Source: Myxococcales bacterium (lineage in GTDB: Bacteria > Myxococcota > Myxococcia > Myxococcales > Myxococcaceae). From it: a stretch of DNA of 58,306 bases. Below, piece after piece: positions 32,124-40,408 of this stretch; within the stretch, counting starts at the first letter, position 1; each line of letters begins with the position of its first letter. The DNA is taken from positions 1-58,306 of the forward strand of contig JACPVI010000047.1 in NCBI GenBank assembly GCA_016191815.1. The letters are read 5' to 3'. Position numbers and translations under genes: made by a program. Below the pieces are notes generated by a model that did not search any database, was not told where the DNA came from, and saw nothing but the letters and a program-made list of their open reading frames with translations.

Positions 32124-33328
32124 CGCGGCTGACGGTGGTGTCGTTGGAGCAGGCGCTCTCCTTGCCGTATGCCACCTCGCGGATGGTGCAGCTCGGCTGG
32201 CGCGTCATTCGGGTGGAGGCGCCCGCCGGAGATCCCAACCGGAGGATCGGCGCACCGCTGGGCGGGCCCGACCGCTGCGCCTACTTCGTCGGGCCCAATG
32301 TGGGGAAGGAGGCCATCACGCTGGACCTCGCCCACCCGCAAGGCCGCCAGGCCCTCCACCGGGTCATCCGCGGGCTCGAGGTGGACGTCTTCTGTTGCAA
32401 CACGCTCCCCTCACGGTACGCGAAGCTGGGAATCGACGAACCCACCTTGCGCGCCATGAGCCCTAGGCTCATCTGGGCAGGCATCTCGGCGATGGGACCG
32501 GAGCATCCCGACGTTCCTGGGTACGACCCGGCGCTGCAGGCCCAGCTCGGCTACATGGACGTCACCGGGCCGGCTGACGGGCCGCCGGTACTATGCGGGC
32601 TCCCGCTCATCGACCTCAAGGCGGGGGACGAGCTTTTCACCCAAGTGCTGGCGCTGCTGCTCCGGCGCGAGCGCACGGGGACTGGCGGTCGGTCGGACAT
32701 CTCGATGGCGCGGGCGGCCGCCTCATGGCTGGTGACCCTGGTGCCGATGCTGGACGCCGGGGCGCCTCCAGAGGAGCTGACCCGATCGGGCTCGGAGCAC
32801 CGCCACTTCGTGCCGTCCAACGTCTATCCGAGCTCCGACGGCTTTCTCTACCTGGCCATCGGCTCGGACCGGCAGTGGGCGCTTCTCACCTCCATTCCGG
32901 CCTTCGCCGAGGTGGCTGATCCGAGCTTCGTCAGAAACTCGGGGCGAAAGGAGAATCGCCCGAAGCTGCACGAGCGGATCGCGGCGTGCACTCGACGGCG
33001 CTCCACCGAGCAGAACCTCGATGACCTGCGCGCGGCAGGCCTGGTGTGTGCGCCGGTGTTGCCGGTCTCCCAGGCGATGGAGGAGCCGTGGGTGCGGGGC
33101 CTGTTGCACCGCACGGTGGCTCCCGACGGGCGCAGCATCAGGCTTCCGCCGGCGGCGGTTGACACCGGGGCGCCCATGGAGTTTCCCTTCGCGCCCAGTC
33201 AGGGCGAGCACACCGAGCGAATCCTGCGCGAGGCTGGGCTTTCGGCGGAAGAGACCTCGGCGCTGCTCGACGCGGGCGCGGCGCAGGGACTCGCTGGCAG
33301 GGAGCGTGGCGAGCAGGTTCGGAGGTGA
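32120..33328 (+). CDS. Class III (CaiB/BaiF) CoA-transferase
   Basis: This 402-residue CoA-transferase moves CoA between a carboxylic acid and an acyl-CoA. The catalytic Asp is D165 in 'CGLPLIDLKAGDELF', at nearly the same position as in formyl-CoA transferase (169). 'RVIRVEAPAGDPNRRIGAP' near the N-terminus and 'SDISMARAAASWL' are family marks. The ATG at 32120 overlaps the preceding stop, so it is part of the same operon. It could activate the pathway substrate or an acidic intermediate. Confidence 0.9.
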   Translation: MTRLTVVSLEQALSLPYATSRMVQLGWRVIRVEAPAGDPNRRIGAPLGGPDRCAYFVGPNVGKEAITLDLAHPQGRQALHRVIRGLEVDVFCCNTLPSRYAKLGIDEPTLRAMSPRLIWAGISAMGPEHPDVPGYDPALQAQLGYMDVTGPADGPPVLCGLPLIDLKAGDELFTQVLALLLRRERTGTGGRSDISMARAAASWLVTLVPMLDAGAPPEELTRSGSEHRHFVPSNVYPSSDGFLYLAIGSDRQWALLTSIPAFAEVADPSFVRNSGRKENRPKLHERIAACTRRRSTEQNLDDLRAAGLVCAPVLPVSQAMEEPWVRGLLHRTVAPDGRSIRLPPAAVDTGAPMEFPFAPSQGEHTERILREAGLSAEETSALLDAGAAQGLAGRERGEQVRR

Positions 33329-33331
33329 CGC

Positions 33332-33724
33332 ATGCGGTGGCTCCAGCCCAAGGGGTGGAAGCGGCCCAAGGGCTACAGCAACGGAGTGGTGGTGCCGGCC
33401 GGCGGGCGGCTTTTGGTGCTCGCCGGTCAGGTCGGCTGGGACGAGAAAGAACAGATCGTCCCTGGCGGCTTCGTGGCTCAGTTCGAGCGCGCGCTGGGGA
33501 ACGTGCTCGCGATTCTCGATGAGGCCGGAGGAAAGCCGGAGCAACTGGTCCATCTCCGCTTGTACATCACCGACCGGCAGGCGTACCTCGACCAGCTGCG
33601 GCAGGTAGGGGAGGTGTACCGCGGCCTGATGGGCCGCCACTTCCCGTGCATGACGGCGGTAGTGGTGGCCGCTCTGGTGGAGGACGGCGCGCTCCTCGAG
33701 CTGGAAGGCCTGGCGGTGCTCTAG
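33332..33724 (+). CDS. RidA-like (YjgF/UK114) protein without the catalytic Arg
   Basis: The protein has 130 residues, starting at an ATG with GGAGG six bases upstream and only three bases after the CoA-transferase stop. It has the Rid fold pattern ('GVVVPAGGRLLVLAGQVGWD', 'FERALGNVLAILDEAGGKPE'). Where RidA has the essential Arg (about residue 105) this protein reads 'FPCMTAVVVAAL', so the Arg is missing. It therefore resembles the Rid subfamilies that lack imine deaminase activity and are often found in catabolic operons. It is probably the last gene of the long operon. Confidence 0.85.
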   Translation: MRWLQPKGWKRPKGYSNGVVVPAGGRLLVLAGQVGWDEKEQIVPGGFVAQFERALGNVLAILDEAGGKPEQLVHLRLYITDRQAYLDQLRQVGEVYRGLMGRHFPCMTAVVVAALVEDGALLELEGLAVL

Positions 33725-33725
33725 G

Positions 33726-34649
33726 GTGGAGGGGCTGAAAGAGATCTCGGTCGTCTGGAGCGCCGAGCTAGGGCGGGCGCTCCGCAGCTCCCGCATCGCG
33801 GTCTTGCTCGCGCTGTACGTGCTCTTCACGCTCTTCAGCGGGCTTTGGGTGCACGGCTGCTCGGCCAGCATCTCGGCGCAGGCGGAAGCTCAGGCCAAGA
33901 TGCTCGAGGAGCGCGGGGTGCCTCGCGAGGAGATCGACGCCGCGGCGGCAAAGGCCGGTGAGAAGGCGAAGAAGGAGCTGATCCGAACTTTGTTCAGCGA
34001 CGACGAGGCGCTCACCGAGGCGCTGCTCGCGACTCCGCTCCAGTTGCTGATCATCTTCAAGCTGGGGCTGTTCTTCCTGCCCCTGTTCGCCGCGCTTCTG
34101 GGCTTCGACCGGCTCTCCGGCGACATCGGCCCGAAGACGATGCGCTACTTCGCGGTGCGCTCGCGGCGCTCCTCGGTCCTGTACGGGAAATTCATGGCCC
34201 AGGTGGTGCTGATGGGCGCACTGATGCTCATCGTCGACTCGCTCTTGTGCCTATACGGCCTCGCCACCCAGGAGGGCTTCTCTGCCGGCGAGCTTTTGCT
34301 CACCCTCGGCAAGCTGTGGTCCTCGTCGGTGGTGTTCTCGCTGGCCTACGTCGCGCTCACCACGCTCTGCTCGTCGCTGACTCGTCTTTCAGCGGCGAGC
34401 CTGATGTGGAACCTGCTCGCGCTCTTCCTCGTTTGGCTGGCGGGTTTCCTCGGAGATCCGCCGAGCGTGGGCGGAATGCCGATGTTCGATCCGTGGCCGG
34501 TGCTCAAGTACGCCTCGGTGTGGTACTTCCGGACGGACCTGCTGCACCCGGACCTGGGGAAGCTCGGTGCGGCGGTGCTCGCCCACCTGGGCTACGCGGC
34601 GCTGTTCCTGGGCCTTGCGCACCTGGCCTTGAGGAGGCGGGACCTGTGA
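33726..34649 (+). CDS. ABC transporter permease (ABC-2 type)
   Basis: The protein has 307 residues from a GTG at 33726, one base after the previous stop. One N-terminal helix is followed by a charged periplasmic segment (about residues 45-95, rich in Glu, Ala and Lys), then about five hydrophobic helices to the C-terminus. The layout matches NosY/ABC-2 permeases. The stop overlaps the GTG of the ATPase gene, so the two form an exporter. Substrate unknown. It may still be cotranscribed with the catabolic genes. Confidence 0.82.
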   Translation: MEGLKEISVVWSAELGRALRSSRIAVLLALYVLFTLFSGLWVHGCSASISAQAEAQAKMLEERGVPREEIDAAAAKAGEKAKKELIRTLFSDDEALTEALLATPLQLLIIFKLGLFFLPLFAALLGFDRLSGDIGPKTMRYFAVRSRRSSVLYGKFMAQVVLMGALMLIVDSLLCLYGLATQEGFSAGELLLTLGKLWSSSVVFSLAYVALTTLCSSLTRLSAASLMWNLLALFLVWLAGFLGDPPSVGGMPMFDPWPVLKYASVWYFRTDLLHPDLGKLGAAVLAHLGYAALFLGLAHLALRRRDL

Positions 34650-35554
34650 CGGCGGCGATCGAGATCTCGCACGCCACCAAGCGTTTCGGGGCCAAGGTGG
34701 CGGTCAACGACGTGTCTTTCACCATCCAGGAGGGGGCGTGCTACGGGCTCATCGGCCCCAATGGAGCGGGCAAGACGACGACCTTCTCGATGCTCTGCGG
34801 TTTTCTCCACCCGACTGCCGGCACGCTGCGGGTGCTTGGGGTGGACCCGTCGCGGCCCGGAGCGCTGAAGGGGAAGCTAGGCGTGCTGCCGCAGGACGCC
34901 CTGCTCCCGCCGGCCTGGCCGGTGGGGGCTTTCCTGAGCTACCTGGCGCGGCTGTCGGGCCTTGGGGATCCGGCTCGGGAAGCGAAGGCCGCCCTGGAGC
35001 TGGTCGGCCTGCCGGAGACCTGGCCTACGCCGGCGGGGGCGCTCTCGCACGGGATGGCCAAGCGGGTGGCGATGGCGCAGGCCTTCATGGGCGACCCGCC
35101 GGTGGTATTGCTCGACGAGCCCACCGCGGGGTTGGACCCGAAGATCGCGGCTTCGGTGAGGCAGCTCATCCGCCAGATGAAGGGAAAGCGCACGGTGGTG
35201 GTGTCGAGCCACAACCTCCAGGAGCTCGAGGAGCTGTGCGACGCCACCGCGGTGCTCGACCGCGGGAACCTGGTGGCGGCGGCGAGCATGGCGGAGATGA
35301 CTTCGCAAGCGGCGGAGTTCCGGGTGCAGATCGCGCGCGGCAACGTGCCGCTGGCCGAGCTGCGCGCTCTGGAGGGCTGCACTGACGCGAAGCTCGATCC
35401 CTCGGGGTCGCTCCTGGTGCACTTCGATGGCGCCCGGGTTCCTCCGGAGGAGATGATCTCCCGCGCCGTGCGGTTGCTCCTCGAGCGAGACGTGCTGATC
35501 CTCGGGGTGAGCCGGGGAAAAAAGCTGGAGGAGCGAGTCCTGCAGCTCACCTAG
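34646..35554 (+). CDS. ABC transporter ATP-binding protein
   Basis: The protein has 302 residues. The GTG at 34646 overlaps the permease stop and GAGGAGG lies upstream. Walker A is 'GLIGPNGAGKTTTFSMLCGF'. The signature is degenerate ('LSHGMAKRVAMAQAF' in place of LSGGQ). Walker B is 'VVLLDEPTAGLDPK', and the switch His is in 'VVVSSHNLQELEELCD'. The C-terminal ~80 residues are a regulatory domain common to ABC-2 ATPases. It powers the adjacent permease. Confidence 0.92.
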   Translation: MTAAIEISHATKRFGAKVAVNDVSFTIQEGACYGLIGPNGAGKTTTFSMLCGFLHPTAGTLRVLGVDPSRPGALKGKLGVLPQDALLPPAWPVGAFLSYLARLSGLGDPAREAKAALELVGLPETWPTPAGALSHGMAKRVAMAQAFMGDPPVVLLDEPTAGLDPKIAASVRQLIRQMKGKRTVVVSSHNLQELEELCDATAVLDRGNLVAAASMAEMTSQAAEFRVQIARGNVPLAELRALEGCTDAKLDPSGSLLVHFDGARVPPEEMISRAVRLLLERDVLILGVSRGKKLEERVLQLT

Positions 35555-35750
35555 TCGAGCGTCGAGGGTCGAGCGTCGAGCGGCCGGCGTCGAATGGCCG
35601 TCGAGCGCTCAATTCGGCGAAGGACTGCCCATCGGCCTACCGTCGAGACACCGCGCCCAAGACGTCGAGGCCTCGACCGAGAGCTTGTCGAACGCTGGAC
35701 GACCGCTCGACGGCCCACTCGACGCTCGACCCTCGACCCTCGACCGCAAG
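35555..35750. repeat. GTCGAG-type intergenic element, copy B (full)
   Basis: This ~196-bp element fills the gap between two convergent genes. The left arm starts GTCGAGCGTCGAGGGTCGAG. The right arm, at about 35715-35746, is its approximate inverse complement (CTCGACGCTCGACCCTCGAC). Between the arms lie GCCCAAGACGT and a TCGAACGCTGGAC segment, both also found in copy C. The arms could form a long imperfect hairpin. No open frame looks coding. It could be a mobile palindromic element acting as a bidirectional terminator. Confidence 0.75.
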
Positions 35751-35757
35751 GCCCTCG

Positions 35758-36186
35758 TCACTCAGCAAAGAACATTGGCTCACGCGAGGCGACGAAGCCC
35801 CGGATCGCCTCTCGGGCGCGATCGTCGAGCCCGACGAATTGCACGCCCAGCCCAGGAAAGACGTCCGGGGTGCCGTCGTTCGGCTCGCGCGTCCACCGCA
35901 CCACCCCCCGCGCCTCGATCGGCTCGCCCCACGGCAAGGTGAAGCGCACTTCCACTTCGTCCCCCACCTCCGCGGCGGCCACCGTCGCCACGAAGAGCCC
36001 TCCTTCACTGATGTCCTCGGAGAAACCTACGTAGAAGTTCGAGTCGCTCGAGAGATCCACCGCCGCCTCGAGTTGCCCCCGCCGGTGCGCACGCCGCTCG
36101 GAGACGTGCTCGGCTGCCCGCCCGTCGGCCACGCGCGCGATCGCATCAGCCAGGCCACGTGCTTGAGTCGTCGCTGCGTCTTCCAT
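35758..36186 (-). CDS. PilZ domain protein
   Basis: The protein has 142 residues, with an ATG preceded by a GGAG site. 'SERRAHRRGQLEAAVDL' provides the Arg motif and 'FSEDISEGGLFVA' the D/NxSxxG motif for cyclic-di-GMP binding, in the order typical of the TIGR02266-like PilZ family of myxobacteria. It is a single-domain protein and probably an effector for motility or surface traits. It is convergent with the ABC gene across repeat copy B. Confidence 0.88.
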   Translation of the reverse strand: MEDAATTQARGLADAIARVADGRAAEHVSERRAHRRGQLEAAVDLSSDSNFYVGFSEDISEGGLFVATVAAAEVGDEVEVRFTLPWGEPIEARGVVRWTREPNDGTPDVFPGLGVQFVGLDDRAREAIRGFVASREPMFFAE

Positions 36187-36287
36187 TCGCCGCTCCTCTC
36201 GGGTGCCCTCCTGCCGGGTTCAGCCCGCGTGCCAACCCCCACGGCCGCCTGTTCGCTTCGTTGGGCTGCCCTCCCCTGAGTCCACCG

Positions 36288-36530
36288 CTACGCGCGGGTC
36301 CGCTGCGACACCTTCACGTACGCCCGGTACACGCCCCCGTCGACTTCCACCCTCAAGAGCCTGTTGCCCGTCGCCACGCACCAGGCCCGCACGTCCCGCT
36401 CCACCGCCGGGTCGTCTGCCAGCAGCCGAATCACCACCCCGTCGCCCGCACGGCGGGAGGCTTTGGCCAACTCGATGATCGGCAGGGGGCAACGCTTGCC
36501 TAGAGCGTCAACCGTCAGCTCTCCTCTCAA
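36288..36530 (-). CDS. TusA-like sulfur-carrier protein
   Basis: The protein has 80 residues from a TTG at 36530, which gives exactly the size of TusA. The frame is open to an ATG at 36662, but the extra 44 residues look non-coding. 'VDALGKRCPLPIIELAKA' holds the Cys-Pro-x-Pro motif whose Cys carries persulfide sulfur. It could feed tRNA thiolation, molybdopterin synthesis (relevant to the molybdenum hydroxylase) or redox processes. It is divergent from the DsbA-repeat gene. The start is uncertain. Confidence 0.7.
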   Translation of the reverse strand: MRGELTVDALGKRCPLPIIELAKASRRAGDGVVIRLLADDPAVERDVRAWCVATGNRLLRVEVDGGVYRAYVKVSQRTRA

Positions 36531-36698
36531 AGCTCGCCACCCCGGCTTCCCACCGTGCGGACGCCCAATCGCTGAAACCCCGCGGCCCTTTTCGTCACTA
36601 CTCGGCAGCCAAGGGGCCGTTCCTGCCAAACCGCAGTGGTCATGGCTGGTTGCACCATTCAAAGCCTCTCTGGTATCTAGCCCGGTCCTTCAATCTGG

Positions 36699-36727
36699 CC
36701 AAAGCCAAAGGTCCAAAGGTCCAAAGG
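36699..36727. repeat. Short tandem repeat, GTCCAAAG units
   Basis: About three and a half copies of an 8-base unit (GTCCAAAG and variants) lie immediately upstream of the ribosome site and start of the triple-DsbA gene. The last unit runs into AGGAG. It could vary leader length, and hence translation, by slippage. Confidence 0.6.
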
Positions 36728-36739
36728 AGCACCGACGCA

Positions 36740-38965
36740 ATGAAACCGAACGTCATCATCGCCCTTTTGGTGGGGCTGGTCGTGGGCTTCGCGGTGGGCT
36801 CCGTAGTCAAGGGCTCGTCGCAAGGGGGCTCGGCGCCCTCCGCAGCAGCGCCCGCAGCAGCCGGAGGCTCCGAGGCCGCCTTCCAGTACAAGTCCTCCGA
36901 CATGCCCCCCGGCACCTTCACCGGGATGAGCGACGCCCAGAAGTTCGCGGTCATGAAGGTGCTCAACGAGAACAACTGTACCTGCGGCTGCAGCTGGGGC
37001 TCCTTCGCCAGCTGCGTGAAGAACGACCCCGGCTGCCCCAACAGCCCCGCCAAGCTCAGGCAGGCCGTCGAGCTGGCCAAGCAGGGCAAGGGCGCACCGG
37101 AAATCCAGGCCGCCATGTTCGGCCCCGGAGCCGTCGCCCAAGCCCCACAGCGACCTCCCCGGGGGGATGACTCTCAGACCGTCTACCGCGTGCCCATCGA
37201 GGGCAGCCAGGTCCACGGCAAGCCCACCGCGCTGGTGACGCTGGTGGAGTTCTCCGACTACCAGTGCCCCTTCTGCAGCCGCGCCGAAGGCACCGTCCAG
37301 CAGCTCGAGAAGGACTACGGCGACAAGCTCCGGGTGGTGATGAAGCACAACCCGCTCTCCTTCCACGACCGGGCCCGCCCCGCCTCCCTCGCCACCCTCG
37401 CCGCCGGCGAGCAGGGGAAGTTCTGGCCGATGCACGAGAAGCTCTTCCAGAACCAGTCCGCCCTCGATGACGCCTCCCTCGAGCGCTACGCCCGCGAGGT
37501 CGGCCTCAACGTGGACCGCTGGAAGAAAGACCTGCAGACCGAGAAGCACTCGAAGACCATCGCCGACGACCAGGCCCTCGCCGGCCAACTGGGCGCCACC
37601 GGCACCCCGGCGTTCTTCATCAACGGCCGCAAGCTCTCGGGCGCCCAGCCGATCGACAGCTTCAAGCGGCTGATCGACGAGGAGCTCGGCAAGGCCGAGG
37701 CCATGGTCCGCGAGGGCGTCAAGCCCGACCAGGTGTACGCACGGATTCTGGAGAAGGGCGCCCAAAGCCCCGCCCCGGCTCCGCCGCCCGCTGCGCCGCC
37801 GCCCCCCGCCACGGTGAAGAACGTCGACGTCCCCGCCGACTCGCCGGTGAAGGGCCCCAAGGCCGCCAAGGTGACCATCGTGGAGTGGAGCGACTTCGAG
37901 TGCCCCTTCTGCTCGCGGGTGGTGCCCACCCTCAAGCAGATCCAGGAGAAGTACGGCAACGACGTGCGGTTCGTCTTCCGCCACCAGCCCCTGCCCTTCC
38001 ACTCGAGCGCGAAGCTCGCCGCCGAGGCCTCGATGGCCGCCCACGAACAGGGCAAGTTCTGGCCGTACCACGACAAGCTCTTCGAGAACCAGCGCGCCCT
38101 CGATCGCGCCTCGCTCGAGCGCTACGCCCAGGAACTGGGCCTCGACGTGGGCAAGTTCAAGGCCGCCTTGGACAGCGGGAAGTTCCGCGCCAAGGTGGAG
38201 GCCGACTCCTCGGCGGGCAACGCAGTCGGCGCCAACGGCACGCCCACCTTCTTCGTCAACGGCCGGGAGTTCGTCGGCGCCCAGCCCTTCGAGGCGTTCC
38301 GCGGGGTGATCGACGAGGAGCTGAAGAAGGCCGACCAGCTCATCGCCGCCGGCACCAAGCTGGAGGACGTCTACAAGAAGGCGCTCGCCCAGGGCGCCCA
38401 GGCGCCCGCCGCCGCACCGGTGCCCCCGGCGCCCGCCCCCGCCGCGGAGATCAACATCAAGACGGCGCCGGTGAAGGGCCCCCGGGATGCCCCGGTGACG
38501 ATCGTGGCGTTCTCCGACTTCCAGTGCCCGTTCTGCTCGAGGGTGGTTCCCACCCTCAAGCAGCTCGAGGAGCAGTACAAGGGGAAGGTGAAGGTGGCGT
38601 TCAAGCACCAGCCCTTGCCCTTCCACCAGAACGCCCGCATCGCCGCCTCGGCCTCGATGGCCGCCAACGAGCAAGGGAAGTTCTGGGAGTACCACGACAA
38701 GCTGTTCGCCAATCAGACGGCGCTGGACCGGTCCTCCCTCGAGCGGTACGCGCAAGAGGTGGGGCTGGACATGTCGAAGTTCCGGGCCTCGCTCGACTCG
38801 AACAAGTTCGACGCGCTCATCACCGAGGACAGCCAGGAAGGCAACCGGGTGGGGGCCAACGGCACGCCTACCTTCTTCATCAATGGCCGCCAGCTCGTCG
38901 GGGCACAGCCGATCGACGCCTTCAAGGCGATCATCGACGAGGAGCTGAAGAAGAAGGGGAAGTAG
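36740..38965 (+). CDS. Membrane-anchored protein with three DsbA-like thioredoxin domains
   Basis: The protein has 741 residues from the ATG at 36740 (AGGAG ten bases upstream). An N-terminal signal anchor ('MKPNVIIALLVGLVVGFAVG') is followed by a Cys-rich segment ('ENNCTCGCSWGSFASC') and three tandem DsbA-type domains joined by Pro/Ala-rich linkers. Each has a Cys-Pro-Phe-Cys active site (C176/C179, C388/C391, C596/C599) and a cis-Pro loop ('GTPAFFINGR', 'GTPTFFVNGR', 'GTPTFFING'). It should act in periplasmic disulfide exchange. Ordinary family members have one such domain. Domains 2 and 3 are closest to each other, suggesting a recent duplication. Confidence 0.9.
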   Translation: MKPNVIIALLVGLVVGFAVGSVVKGSSQGGSAPSAAAPAAAGGSEAAFQYKSSDMPPGTFTGMSDAQKFAVMKVLNENNCTCGCSWGSFASCVKNDPGCPNSPAKLRQAVELAKQGKGAPEIQAAMFGPGAVAQAPQRPPRGDDSQTVYRVPIEGSQVHGKPTALVTLVEFSDYQCPFCSRAEGTVQQLEKDYGDKLRVVMKHNPLSFHDRARPASLATLAAGEQGKFWPMHEKLFQNQSALDDASLERYAREVGLNVDRWKKDLQTEKHSKTIADDQALAGQLGATGTPAFFINGRKLSGAQPIDSFKRLIDEELGKAEAMVREGVKPDQVYARILEKGAQSPAPAPPPAAPPPPATVKNVDVPADSPVKGPKAAKVTIVEWSDFECPFCSRVVPTLKQIQEKYGNDVRFVFRHQPLPFHSSAKLAAEASMAAHEQGKFWPYHDKLFENQRALDRASLERYAQELGLDVGKFKAALDSGKFRAKVEADSSAGNAVGANGTPTFFVNGREFVGAQPFEAFRGVIDEELKKADQLIAAGTKLEDVYKKALAQGAQAPAAAPVPPAPAPAAEINIKTAPVKGPRDAPVTIVAFSDFQCPFCSRVVPTLKQLEEQYKGKVKVAFKHQPLPFHQNARIAASASMAANEQGKFWEYHDKLFANQTALDRSSLERYAQEVGLDMSKFRASLDSNKFDALITEDSQEGNRVGANGTPTFFINGRQLVGAQPIDAFKAIIDEELKKKGK

Positions 38966-38974
38966 CCCGACCGG

Positions 38975-39787
38975 TCAGAACAGTCCCGACGCGAGCGGGA
39001 GGAAGAATCCCGTTCGCGTCGGCCCGGCCAAAGGCAAAGGCGCAGGCAGCGCGGCGCGCAGCCCACCCTCCGGTGAATAGTTGACCAACCCCACCGGCGA
39101 GAATCCCCCGTAGGGCAGCTTGCTCCTCGGGGGCTTGGTGAAGTTCAGCACCGCCATCTCCACCAGCGGGACGAAGGCGATCGTCCCCACCAGGAGCACC
39201 GTCCTCCCGGAGTTGACGGTGCTCAGCATCGGACCGCCGAACCCGAAGTAGAAAAGGCCGAGCACCGCCGCCTGAGCGGCCAGCCCGGAGAGGGAAGCGG
39301 GCCAGCTCTCCGAGCGGTAGTACTGACTCCCGTTCGCCAAGGACAGCTCGGTCTGCGCCACCGCCAAAGGGACCGCGGAGAAGAGCAGCACCAGCAAGAG
39401 GTCGCCGATCCCATCGGACTGGGCGAAGAGCCCGGCGCGGTCGAAGAGGAGGTACGGCAGCACCGCGACTCCCGCGGACGTGAGCATGCCGAAGGCCGCC
39501 TCGGAGATCATCAACCCCACCTCCAGCGGGGGCTCGGCCGGCGGAGGTGTGGGTTGGCCGTAGGGGGAATAGGGGTAATCGGTCTGGGGGCGGGCGCCGG
39601 GGGGAGGCGGGGTGGCCCCGGGCGGCGGCGGCGTGGAGGCCGGCGGCGGCGGGGTCGCTTCGGCCGGGGGAGAGTCGGCCGGCGCCGGCACCAGCGGAGG
39701 AGTGCTCCACTCGTTGGGCTCGACCTGGGCCAGCGCAAGGCAAGGGGTGACGAGCGCGACGGAAAGAAGGTGAAGGGCGGATCGCAT
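38975..39787 (-). CDS. Exported proline-rich membrane protein, unknown function
   Basis: The protein has 270 residues. A clear signal peptide ('MRSALHLLSVALVTPCLALA') is followed by a Pro/Ala/Thr-rich spacer (about 25-85, with many 'PPPP' runs) and then several hydrophobic segments ('DLLLVLLFSAVPLAVAQ', 'LSGLAAQAAVLGLFYFGFGG', 'VLLVGTIAFVPLVEMAVL'). No catalytic motif is visible. It may be an envelope protein with a peptidoglycan-spanning spacer. It is convergent with the DsbA-repeat gene, with a 9-base gap. Confidence 0.65.
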   Translation of the reverse strand: MRSALHLLSVALVTPCLALAQVEPNEWSTPPLVPAPADSPPAEATPPPPASTPPPPGATPPPPGARPQTDYPYSPYGQPTPPPAEPPLEVGLMISEAAFGMLTSAGVAVLPYLLFDRAGLFAQSDGIGDLLLVLLFSAVPLAVAQTELSLANGSQYYRSESWPASLSGLAAQAAVLGLFYFGFGGPMLSTVNSGRTVLLVGTIAFVPLVEMAVLNFTKPPRSKLPYGGFSPVGLVNYSPEGGLRAALPAPLPLAGPTRTGFFLPLASGLF

Positions 39788-39972
39788 TGGCGCTCAGCCT
39801 ATCGCAAGCTCGGTCGCGCGGATCCGCCTCGGGGCTTCGCGGGCCGAACGGCTCCCCGGCGCGCTCGGACGCCCCGCCGGCCGCAGCGAGTCGGCTGGAG
39901 CGGACTGGCCGGGCTCGTCCGGGGCAGAGCCCAGAGGCGAGACCGCCGGGCACGCCCGCTCGCCTGCTCAGC

Positions 39973-40359
39973 TCACGAGGCGGCGATGGCGTCGATCTCC
40001 ACCCGCGCTCCCTTGGGCAGCGCGGCGACCTGCACCGTGGCCCGGGCCGGCGGAGCCCCCACGAAGTGGCGGCCGTAGACCTCGTTCACCGTGGCGAAGT
40101 CTCCGAGATCCACCACGAAGATTCCGCAGCGCACCACGTTCGAGAAGTCGAGCCCCGCCGCCGCCAGCACCGCGGCGAGGTTCTTCATCACCTGCTCGGT
40201 CTGCGCGGCGGCGTCGCCTCCGATCAGCTCGCCGGTCTTGGGATCCAGGGCAATCTGGCCCGAGAGGAAGGTCAACTTCCCCGCTTGCACCTGCACCGCC
40301 TGGGAATAGGGGCCGATCGCCCGCGGAGCGCCCTCGGCCGAAATCGCCTGTCGAGCCAT
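39973..40359 (-). CDS. ridA: RidA family enamine/imine deaminase
   Basis: The protein has 128 residues from the ATG at 40359 with GGAGG upstream. It carries the canonical RidA features: 'APRAIGPYSQAVQ' at the start, the essential Arg (R106 in 'PPARATVQVAALPKGARVE') and the conserved Glu (E121). It should hydrolyse reactive 2-aminoacrylate-type enamines formed by PLP enzymes. It contrasts with the Arg-less Rid protein at 33332-33724, so the two are not redundant. Confidence 0.9.
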   Translation of the reverse strand: MARQAISAEGAPRAIGPYSQAVQVQAGKLTFLSGQIALDPKTGELIGGDAAAQTEQVMKNLAAVLAAAGLDFSNVVRCGIFVVDLGDFATVNEVYGRHFVGAPPARATVQVAALPKGARVEIDAIAAS

Positions 40360-40408
40360 CGCACCCTCCTCGCACTTGGACAAGTAGCACCATGCGCGGC
40401 CTCGGCGG

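Noticed and set aside
36531-36662. N-terminal extension of the TusA-like protein from the ATG at 36662
   Set aside because: The 44 added residues look unlike protein and would make the product far longer than TusA; the TTG at 36530 gives the family length.
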